Notes under the pieces: model-generated | What the model saw: only the letters and a program-made list of their open reading frames with translations | Databases searched by the model: none | Told to the model about the DNA's origin: nothing | Translations under genes and position numbers: made by a program | Shown here: positions 57,941 to 64,000 of the stretch, piece by piece | How positions within the stretch are numbered: the first letter of the stretch is position 1 | How the letters are laid out: the number at the start of each line of letters is the position of its first letter | NCBI RefSeq assembly: GCF_002949735.1 | Contig: NZ_CP026681.1 | Span: 2,852,001 to 2,916,000, forward strand | Direction of reading: 5' to 3' | Source of the DNA: Nostoc sp. 'Peltigera membranacea cyanobiont' N6 | Lineage (GTDB): Bacteria; Cyanobacteriota; Cyanobacteriia; Cyanobacteriales; Nostocaceae | Length of the DNA: 64,000 bases

Positions 57941-58141
57941 ATGGCATTTTTAGGATTCTGGTTTTTATCCTGGTATGGTGCAGTCATTCCGATAACATTG
58001 ACAGGTGCTATGCCTAATTATATGGCTGCGCTATTTGTAGGTATGCCGATGTTGATGCTAATGATTTTTTGGGTAGCTTTTTGGTCAGAAGCAAATCGCA
58101 GCCGCAGTGAATTAACTCAAATTATTCAAGGACAAGCATAA
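57941..58141 (+). CDS. Small membrane protein (two transmembrane segments)
   Basis: The product has hydrophobic segments MAFLGFWFLSWYGAVIPITL and MAALFVGMPMLMLMIFWVAF, then a short charged tail (WSEANRSRSELTQIIQ). The frame has an ATG at 57920 (MRIHPFV), but that one abuts a hairpin; the ATG at 57941 has GAGGATA about 12 bases upstream and gives 66 residues. Function is unknown; small proteins of this kind are common in cyanobacteria. Confidence 0.65.
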   Translation: MAFLGFWFLSWYGAVIPITLTGAMPNYMAALFVGMPMLMLMIFWVAFWSEANRSRSELTQIIQGQA

Positions 58142-58394
58142 GTAACCTGTTTGGGAATTAAATTATAATATTTTGTTCATTTAAATAGTTTTTATAGTGT
58201 TATTAGTATTACCTGATTTTTACGTTTTATTTATAATCTCATTATTGAAAATAGATAAATTTCATACTTTTATAAATAAAATGCTATTAAAGATGTAATC
58301 ACCCGCTTAATTAAGAGAAAAAACCTACCAAATTACAAGATAAATACTAATTCCGAAAAATTTTTCTGATTTTTAGAAAATTCTAGAGGTAAAT

Positions 58395-58997
58395 ATGATT
58401 AAACGCATAAAAGGATTGTTTTTGACTGCAATTTTGACTGTTTTCTTTATTGGAGTAACTGCTACTTATGCAAAAGCGGAGACTTACCTTGCTGGAGAAT
58501 TTACAATTACTTTGGATGATGGAGAAAATGGCAAAACCTATAGAGGTTGTGATGCTCAGGGGAAATGTATAAATTTAGAAAATGGAACATCTTGGCGTGA
58601 TAATGGTTATCGGGGTATTACTTGGGAAAATGGCGATTATACTTATTCAGTTTCCTGGCGTGAAAATGCCAATGAAGGAATGTATTTGAATATTTACAAC
58701 AAAGATAAGCAGATATTACGCCGTCAACTAGTAGAGACAACTGAAAATGTAGGAACTCTCAAGGGTGTAACTTATTGTGATGTAGTGAATATTACATCTG
58801 GGCAACTGGCACTTCGTGATAGCCCGAATGGACAATCTAGGGCAGGTCTTGATAATGGCAATAATGTTTTGTTGAAGAAACAAGAGGGTATCTGGGCTTA
58901 TGTAAGTGTCGTTCAAGGGCCCAATACTAGAGTTAATGGTTTGTCAGGATGGGTTAATTCAAATTATCTACATTGCACCAAAGAACCAATTGATTAA
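58395..58997 (+). CDS. Secreted protein with a C-terminal SH3-like domain
   Basis: This 200-residue protein has a signal peptide (MIKRIKGLFLTAILTVFFIG, cleavage near AKAET). Residues about 30-110 are a beta-rich domain (YRGCDAQGKCINLENGTSWR, with two cysteines close together). The C-terminal 65 residues look like a bacterial SH3 domain (LALRDSPNGQSRAGLDNGNN, then VLLKKQEGIWAYVSV and GLSGWVNSNYL), which often binds cell-wall material. GAGGTAAAT precedes the ATG. The 253 bp upstream are AT-rich and hold no gene. Confidence 0.85.
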   Translation: MIKRIKGLFLTAILTVFFIGVTATYAKAETYLAGEFTITLDDGENGKTYRGCDAQGKCINLENGTSWRDNGYRGITWENGDYTYSVSWRENANEGMYLNIYNKDKQILRRQLVETTENVGTLKGVTYCDVVNITSGQLALRDSPNGQSRAGLDNGNNVLLKKQEGIWAYVSVVQGPNTRVNGLSGWVNSNYLHCTKEPID

Positions 58998-59079
58998 CTA
59001 AGATTTGATTTGCTCTATTTATAAGCGATCGCGTCCCATCCAATGGGAACCATGTTATGTAATTGCGTTCCTGGGCACC

Positions 59080-59493
59080 ATGAAATTATTGCATTTTCTC
59101 AAATCCAGACCAGTCATTATAGTTTTAGCAATTGTAGTAAATATTACTGTTATTAATGTAGATTCTTCCAGTTCAAATCTTCCCATAGACAAGAGTACAA
59201 TTACTCAGTCCCAACCACAGATTCAACTTGTTCACACACTGACTGGACATAAAAAAGTGACTTTTGGTGTTCGAGCAGTTGCGATTAGCTCTTCGGGGCA
59301 AACCCTGATTAGTGCAGGTAGAGATAATACAATTAAATTCTGGGATTTACGTACCGGAAAATTGCTGCGTAGTTTAAACGCTCACTCAGATGGTGTCACT
59401 TCAATTGCGATTAGTCCAGATGGCAAGAGAATTGTAAGTGGTGGGATAAGCACCCCAACAATGAAGGTTTGGGATTTACACACTTTCCTCTAA
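59080..59493 (+). CDS. WD40-repeat protein, truncated after two blades
   Basis: The ATG at 59080 (MKLLHFLKSRPVIIVLAIVV) opens a signal-anchor segment. Two WD40 blades follow: HTLTGHKKVTFGVRAVAISS to NTIKFWDLRTGKLL, and NAHSDGVTSIAISPDGKRIV to MKVWDLHTF. Family members need about seven blades for a closed propeller. The frame stops right after the second WD, and the DNA beyond is unrelated decayed sequence, so the gene was cut by a deletion or rearrangement. The product is unlikely to be functional. Confidence 0.75.
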   Translation: MKLLHFLKSRPVIIVLAIVVNITVINVDSSSSNLPIDKSTITQSQPQIQLVHTLTGHKKVTFGVRAVAISSSGQTLISAGRDNTIKFWDLRTGKLLRSLNAHSDGVTSIAISPDGKRIVSGGISTPTMKVWDLHTFL

Positions 59494-60044
59494 AGTCTCA
59501 TTCATATTCAATCTAACTTTTCCTATAAGGCAATCTGGTAGTGATGCGTTCAGGGTTTCCTCTAAGAAAATGAATTGGGCGATCGCTGAAACGATAATGC
59601 GTTTTTTACTCTTTGAGATTAGCGGATGCTCCCCTTGTAGTAAGCTAAAGCTAATATTCCAAGGGTGATGCAACGGGAGCTTGATGATAACGAAGAAGAC
59701 CATTCAGTGTAGGGTTTGTGAACTGTGTTGAGGATTGAAAGCCGATGTGCGCCTAATTCCCCAGTGACCAGTGTATAGCGGTCATCTTGCTTCATTTTTA
59801 TCCCCAAAATGTGATTTGGAGTAATTGTAAAGCAATCACTTCTAGCATCGTCAGGCGATCGCCTGATCGCGGAAATAACTGTTGAAGTGCGCCGTTCTTA
59901 GAGGATGCATGGCGATCGCTCCCCCTCACAACCCTCAAACCCTGCTAAAATCCCTGTATCAAATATACCAACTACCATGTCTGGCAAAGGATTTGGTCAA
60001 GGTAAACCCACAAAAATAGTACAAAAAGCATCCTGCAATTATTG
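59494..60044. other. Decayed region with gene fragments and a HIP1 palindrome
   Basis: It contains a methyltransferase 5' fragment (59626-59798, minus) and a short orphan 5' fragment (59977-60048). TCAGGCGATCGCCTGA at 59851-59866 is a perfect 16-bp palindrome built on HIP1. No intact gene is seen. Confidence 0.55.
59626..59798 (-). pseudogene. SAM-dependent methyltransferase, N-terminal fragment
   Basis: Reading from 59798, MKQDDRYTLVTGELGAHRLS and ILNTVHKPYTE match the N-terminus of a common class I methyltransferase type (RY.LGTGE.GA.RL..L..V..P.TE). After about 30 residues the similarity is lost and the frame becomes serine-rich. Degraded frames continue on the same strand to about 59490. 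Confidence 0.55.
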
Positions 60045-60048
60045 CTAG
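59977..60048 (+). pseudogene. Short 5' gene fragment
   Basis: The 23-codon frame MSGKGFGQGKPTKIVQKASC ends at a TAG next to the cupin gene's 3' end. Proteins starting MSGKGFG occur in cyanobacteria, so this is probably the start of a lost gene. Confidence 0.35.
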
Positions 60049-60506
60049 TAGGGACTCGGAGCAGGTTCTCCCACACTGTTAGTCCAGATGTCGTCTGGCA
60101 GGGATCGATCGCGGTGACATACCCGATCAAGGTCAGGATACGTGATTGTGTCTACTGCCGCTCGGTTGCCGACTACTAGGCATCGCGTTGCTTTGGCACT
60201 GCGATTCTCAAGGAAGTGACCTACCGCCACTCCTGCTTGAAAAGTTGCAGCGTCGCCAGGACGTAATACAGTCTTTGTGTCTCCTTCAATGAGCGCGATC
60301 TCGCCTTCGAGGACATAGACCATTTCATCCTCAGCACTATGCCAATGCTTGATCGATGAACGAGAGCCAGGTTGCAGAACTTCGATGAACGCGCCAAACA
60401 GGGTAAGCCCTCCTGCTTCACTGATCCAGAGGGTGCGATTTGGCTCGTGCGCGGCGTGAGAAGGGCTTTCCTCTACGAGGAAACGATCAGGAGTGATAAC
60501 AGTCAT
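60045..60506 (-). CDS. Cupin-domain protein
   Basis: This 153-residue protein is a single cupin barrel: motif 1 is SSIKHWHSAEDEMVYVLEGE with the metal-binding HxH and Glu, and motif 2 is PGDAATFQAGVAVGHFLEN with a Gly-His pair. The N-terminal region RTLWISEAGGLTLFGAFIEV forms the first strands. Such proteins bind a metal and act as small isomerases, dioxygenases or regulators; which one is not visible. The C-terminus WTNSVGEPAPSPY is short and polar. Its end touches a short orphan fragment on the other strand. It is monocistronic. Confidence 0.88.
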   Translation of the reverse strand: MTVITPDRFLVEESPSHAAHEPNRTLWISEAGGLTLFGAFIEVLQPGSRSSIKHWHSAEDEMVYVLEGEIALIEGDTKTVLRPGDAATFQAGVAVGHFLENRSAKATRCLVVGNRAAVDTITYPDLDRVCHRDRSLPDDIWTNSVGEPAPSPY

Positions 60507-60662
60507 ACTGACACCTCTAGGAATTCTGGGGCATATATCTATTCCATTATGTCTAGTAGTCTGCCAAGGGAATTTTGCCAGTCTTATAGATAACCGGAAA
60601 CAACAGAAGCCTGTACCCTATAAATAGACTGTTGAGGCTGCCATTAAAGAAAGTACAATAAC

Positions 60663-62033
60663 ATGGCTTCATTTGATGAATTTGTGTGCAATCGGAGTGT
60701 GCGCTCTGTCGATATGATCTTTGGTGTAGTTATTTCTATCCTATTGCACTCTATTTTATTAATAGGGAGCAAATATTGGCACAGAGCTTTGATACATGAG
60801 CCGAAGCAAGAAATTAGCCAAGAGATTCCAATCCAGATAGTTGAAGTTCCCGATAATAAAACAGACATACCTCCTGAAACCTCAATCCGGGCTAGCAAAA
60901 ATTCTCTTGCTGGCGGTAAAGCTTTTCCAGAAAGACCTATTTCTCTGGTAAAGTCAGGGTATTTGGGAGGACATAAAGCCGATAATGCGCGTTCTTCTGA
61001 CTTAACAGCCTCATCTCCCCTCAAGGTATTCCAGGCAGGACGGCAGCAGCAGAAAATGGAATTACCAAATCTATCTGGTCAACAACCGCAACTCAAATCT
61101 CCAAAAACGGCATCATCTGCACACGTAGTACAAGTATCTAACTCTCAAAAAATTACAGTAGCACCAGTGACTAGATCACAGGCAGTTCCGCTTCTTAAAA
61201 CAGCGTCTTTGACAACACCTTTAGTACTCAACCCAAAACAAGTAGCATCAGTATCTGCAACCAAAGCACAAGTACCTAATTTCAAGAAAAATGCATTCGC
61301 TCCAACGATTACGGCATCAGCAACTCCACTGAGAAAAATAGTACCCCTAACGAGACTAATATCACCCAATTCCAAACAAATAGCCTCAGCACCTACAAGC
61401 ACAGCGCAAGTACGTAATTTCAAAAGAAATACAGTAGTAGCAATAACTACACCACCGTCAGCCCAATTGGGAAAAACAGCACTTGAAAGAGCTACGACAC
61501 TACCAGCACCAAACAATCCTAAAAAGTTAGGGCAGTCGAGAATTGGATTCAGTGGGCGAACACCGACCCAAGCTGAGTCATCTCTAAAAACAGGTGCGGC
61601 AAGTTTGTTGGGTGGTACTGTGGGTGTATCTAGTCAGAATTATCGCGGCGATCAACTTGCAGCTGTGCCTAATTCCAACCGCGATCGCCCTGGGGCTTCT
61701 GGTATTGATACCCGCAGTCTAGATATAGACCTCACCTCTTACTTAAATAAACTAAAGCAACGCGTTCAACAGCAGTGGCTACCAGGAATGAGCCAGTCTA
61801 ATCGGCGAACGGTGCTTAACTTTACGATTAACCGTTCAGGTCAAGTTAGCAATCTCAATATTGTACAAACCTCTGGATTTAATGTAACTGATGAAGTAGC
61901 ACTCAATGCTATACAGCGATCTGCACCTTTTGCGCCTTTGCCCACAGGATATACCAAGAACTACATTGATATCGAATTTACATTTAGTATCAATGTTTAT
62001 GGCGAGCTAAATTTATCAAGGGATGGTGGCTAA
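60663..62033 (+). CDS. TonB-like energy transducer
   Basis: This 456-residue protein has one N-terminal membrane anchor (IFGVVISILLHSILLIGSKY, residues about 17-36), a long periplasmic linker rich in Ala, Pro, Thr, Gln and Ser (residues 50-350) containing degenerate repeats around QVASVSATKAQVPNFKKNAF and QIASAPTSTAQVRNFKRNTV, and a C-terminal TonB domain (LNKLKQRVQQQWLPGMSQSN, then VLNFTINRSGQVSNLNIVQT and ALNAIQRSAPFAPLP). It should link proton-motive force to outer-membrane transporters. No ExbB or ExbD gene is adjacent. The C-terminus is complete. Confidence 0.9.
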   Translation: MASFDEFVCNRSVRSVDMIFGVVISILLHSILLIGSKYWHRALIHEPKQEISQEIPIQIVEVPDNKTDIPPETSIRASKNSLAGGKAFPERPISLVKSGYLGGHKADNARSSDLTASSPLKVFQAGRQQQKMELPNLSGQQPQLKSPKTASSAHVVQVSNSQKITVAPVTRSQAVPLLKTASLTTPLVLNPKQVASVSATKAQVPNFKKNAFAPTITASATPLRKIVPLTRLISPNSKQIASAPTSTAQVRNFKRNTVVAITTPPSAQLGKTALERATTLPAPNNPKKLGQSRIGFSGRTPTQAESSLKTGAASLLGGTVGVSSQNYRGDQLAAVPNSNRDRPGASGIDTRSLDIDLTSYLNKLKQRVQQQWLPGMSQSNRRTVLNFTINRSGQVSNLNIVQTSGFNVTDEVALNAIQRSAPFAPLPTGYTKNYIDIEFTFSINVYGELNLSRDGG

Positions 62034-62299
62034 CAACAGGCAAACAGAGTTTTGGCTGGCAGGTAGAACGAGTATGTAGAACTGTACCTCTGCATCCGTA
62101 AAAATATTAATAAACAGTTACAGCAGTCAGACATTCAGGGAAGCGAAATAGCGATTATCTATCATGCCAAATCGACACAGTAGTAGTAGTCGTGCATTGT
62201 TAATTTTCGCGTGTTGCTAGAAAATTATTCCTTTTCCCCTTTATGAATAAGAGGTAATAATGCTAAATTTCGATTACTGGCAATGTTTCAGGGTGATTT

Positions 62300-62575
62300 A
62301 TGAACAAAGGCGAATTAGTAGATGCTGTAGCAGCCAAAGCCAATGTCACAAAAAAGCAAGCTGATGAAGTCATTAGTGCTTTTTTGTCAGTTGTTACCGA
62401 AGCTGTAGCCAATGGTGAAAAGGTAACGCTCATTGGTTTTGGGTCATTCGAGCGACGCGATCGCTCAGAACGTGAAGGGCGTAATCCGAAAACCAATGAG
62501 CCAATGACAATTCCAGCGACCAAAGTGCCTGCGTTTTCTGCTGGAAAGCAGTTTAAAGAAAAAGTAGCGCCATAA
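62300..62575 (+). CDS. hup: HU-family DNA-binding protein
   Basis: This 91-residue protein is a textbook HU: MNKGELVDAVAAKANVTKKQ at the N-terminal helices, VTLIGFGSFERRDRSEREGR at the beta saddle and the tip, and GRNPKTNEPMTIPATKVPAF as the arm, with Pro at the intercalation position. HU packs the nucleoid and bends DNA. A HIP1 site (GCGATCGCT) lies inside the gene. The 266 bp upstream hold no gene and should contain its promoter. Confidence 0.97.
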   Translation: MNKGELVDAVAAKANVTKKQADEVISAFLSVVTEAVANGEKVTLIGFGSFERRDRSEREGRNPKTNEPMTIPATKVPAFSAGKQFKEKVAP

Positions 62576-62601
62576 AGCATAAGTAAGAAAGAGCGAACGC
62601 T

Positions 62602-63030
62602 CTAAATTGAATCATCCATCCAGCCGCACTTACAATCCCAATGCACCCTTGAAGTGTCGCCCCGGTCAAATTCACTACTACACTGTGGACATCTACCAGT
62701 AAACATCGGATGCCAATCAAGTAACTCCAGTTTTTGCTGTTGTGTCCACCTCTGTTGTGGTTGCAAAATTAGTTCGCCGTTGTAGTAGGTTGCGCCTTCT
62801 GGCTCCCACAGTTCTACTGGTTCGGCGTTGGGGTCTTCTCGAAAGTCCAAGCAGCTATCACCGTCTACACCATCAGGGTGAACGATACAGATGAGGTGGG
62901 GGTTGTATGAGTAGAGGAGACAGCGATGCCGAAGGCGGGCTACGCCTACGCAGTGGGGAATTTTCGGCATAGTACCAGTGTACTGCTTTGAAAAAGCGAT
63001 CGCTGCAAGGGCTGAAAACATATTTATCAA
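62602..63030 (-). CDS. Unrecognised protein with a C-terminal zinc ribbon
   Basis: The C-terminal third carries two cysteine pairs (TGRCPQCSSEFDRGDTSRVH and WDCKCGWMDD), a likely zinc ribbon. The middle part reads HPDGVDGDSCLDFREDPNAE and PVELWEPEGATYYNGELILQ. The N-terminal 30 residues come from a dispersed repeat (GGCGGGCTACGCCTACGC, 62934-62951), so the true start may be downstream of the 63030 ATG or the N-terminus has been altered by the repeat. I do not recognise the family. It converges with the HU gene. Confidence 0.6.
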   Translation of the reverse strand: MINMFSALAAIAFSKQYTGTMPKIPHCVGVARLRHRCLLYSYNPHLICIVHPDGVDGDSCLDFREDPNAEPVELWEPEGATYYNGELILQPQQRWTQQQKLELLDWHPMFTGRCPQCSSEFDRGDTSRVHWDCKCGWMDDSI

Positions 63031-63081
63031 TTTATATAAACTAAACTGTTGAGTTTGCCCCTGCTTACAGCTCGCTTCACA

Positions 63082-63516
63082 CTACCCCGGGTTGCCTTGC
63101 GTGTCGTTACATCCGCCACGGCCCCAACGAATCCCGCCGAATCCGCTGCCAGTGCCGTCGATCTTCTCCATAAAAGTTGTACCCGAAATCCGTAACTTGA
63201 GCGTTCCATGTCCCCACGCTTGTCCGCGAACGTCGGCCCACTCCCCATCAATGAGATTGCCGTTTCGCGTACCTTTGAACACGTTCGTCCAGGAACGACC
63301 GTCGTCACCGCTCATTCCGACCCACCAAATGGTACTGCCGATGGCATGAAGGTGGTATGTGCCCCCATCATTCGCCTTCCAAACTCCGCTAACATACTTC
63401 GGCGAGGCACATTGCGCGTGTATGGGCGCTGCGGACGCAGCAAGCATCACAAGACCTGCCAATGCGATACTTGTTGGAACAAAGTTTTTAATACGAACCT
63501 CCCTGCTGAAATCCAC
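63082..63516 (-). CDS. Secreted protein, GC-rich, probable recent acquisition
   Basis: This 144-residue protein has a signal peptide (IKNFVPTSIALAGLVMLAAS, cleavage near IHAQ). The mature part is beta-rich with many Gly and Trp residues: VSGVWKANDGGTYHLHAIGS, then TIWWVGMSGDDGRSWTNVFK and LIDGEWADVRGQAWGHGTLK. Two cysteines (QCAS and GGCND) may pair. The base composition and codon use (GCC, GGC, GAC-rich) differ clearly from neighbouring AT-rich genes, suggesting transfer from a GC-rich bacterium. No family is recognised. Confidence 0.65.
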   Translation of the reverse strand: MDFSREVRIKNFVPTSIALAGLVMLAASAAPIHAQCASPKYVSGVWKANDGGTYHLHAIGSTIWWVGMSGDDGRSWTNVFKGTRNGNLIDGEWADVRGQAWGHGTLKLRISGTTFMEKIDGTGSGFGGIRWGRGGCNDTQGNPG

Positions 63517-63776
63517 ATGTTATGAAGCTCCCTTCCATTGAAGAGAGCGAAAGAATCGCGTTTTAACAACAAAGTACGTTCGAGTAACGCTTATACTTGA
63601 ACCATACGCCGCCATCTCTCAGAATTGCTGCTCATATACTGCCTTTCCCCCGCCCAACTATTTATTATACAGGAAGTTTCCGTATAATCACCCTTTACGG
63701 TAGAATTATATAGAATTTTCCCGACATCAAAGCCTGAATGACCCACAGCCCTGTTCCATCATGGGGAAAAAACGGG
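63517..63776. other. Intergenic, no gene recognised
   Basis: No feature beyond a likely promoter for the secreted protein gene was found. Confidence 0.5.
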
Positions 63777-64000
63777 CTATAGCCACAGTAGTGTTCCTTT
63801 GTCATACTGCTCACGAAACCAAGCCAGTTGATTTTGGTCATGTTCTGGGTGAGCGTTTTTATAGTCGTAATACAATTGATAAGCCTGACTAATTAAGTTC
63901 CCCGCCGTTTCTGCCTGCTGTTGAGTATAGCCAAGTTTCATATATAGTAGCTGCTGCTGATGCCAATTCTGCAAACTCCTCAGCATCATGTAACCAATAT
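63777..64000 (-). CDS. Unrecognised protein, possibly cut by the right window edge
   Basis: The frame is open to the right edge, so the start may lie outside. The visible 70-plus residues are helical and rich in Gln, Leu and Tyr (RSLQNWHQQQLLYMKLGYTQ, then QAETAGNLISQAYQLYYDYK). An ATG at 63989 could also be the start. No known motif. Confidence 0.5.
   Translation of the reverse strand, partial: IGYMMLRSLQNWHQQQLLYMKLGYTQQQAETAGNLISQAYQLYYDYKNAHPEHDQNQLAWFREQYDKGTLLWL

Noticed and set aside
63092..63541. Plus-strand frames opposite the GC-rich secreted protein
   Set aside because: GC-rich DNA keeps several frames open. Only the minus-strand frame has a signal peptide and sensible composition.

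Overview
The window looks like a filamentous, heterocyst-type cyanobacterial genome (Nostocales-like). This is inferred from many HIP1 octamers (GCGATCGC), heptameric short tandem repeats of the AATTCGC type, CHAT/TPR and WD40 proteins, hybrid histidine kinases, several IS families and a chloroplast-like group II intron. No rRNA, tRNA or CRISPR array was recognised.

Layout. 1-2.3 kb: the end of a hybrid histidine kinase and a response-regulator/histidine-kinase fusion, probably one signalling operon. 2.3-6.5 kb: decayed accessory DNA. It holds an ASCH remnant, a cytosine methyltransferase split around a four-helix-bundle gene bordered by inverted heptamer repeats, a SAM methyltransferase, an IS5/ISL2-type element and a GNAT remnant. 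6.5-9.1 kb: a GNAT gene and a divergent TetR gene sharing a striking palindromic operator, an Rrf2 regulator and a small cyanobacterial protein. 9.1-11.6 kb: a truncated IS4-like transposase abutting a possible two-gene isoprenoid operon (an integral membrane protein resembling Pyr4-type terpene cyclases and an isopentenyl-phosphate-kinase-like protein cut at its C-terminus). 11.9-14.0 kb: an IS1634-type element.

14.07-40.6 kb is the centrepiece. It is a giant Rhs polymorphic-toxin gene whose reading frame, once an IS630 copy (24480-25651) is removed together with one TA duplicate, is continuous and codes for about 7,333 residues. The order is Ig-like super-repeats, cadherin-like, PPC-type repeats, a von Willebrand A domain, more Ig-like domains, a YD-repeat shell, the Rhs core ending in DPTG, and a PD-(D/E)xK-like nuclease tip. 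Behind it lie a candidate immunity gene, an orphan tip cassette that repeats the Rhs core in frame with a different nuclease-like tip, and two ankyrin-repeat proteins. This is the standard arrangement for tip exchange by recombination.

40.7-51.3 kb resembles an integrated plasmid or prophage remnant: a coiled-coil ParB/KfrA-like protein, an XRE regulator beside a 14-bp-phased repeat array, a group II intron with its HNH maturase, a truncated ERF recombinase and a run of small overlapping orphan genes. 51.5-64 kb returns to ordinary cyanobacterial content: an SDR oxidoreductase, transposase remnants, a secreted TPR-CHAT protein with eight 120-bp repeats, small secreted and membrane proteins, a truncated WD40 protein, a cupin, a TonB-like protein, an HU protein and two unrecognised genes near the right edge.

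Limits: all family assignments come from reading motifs, without database searches; domain borders are approximate and functions of small orphan genes are unknown.
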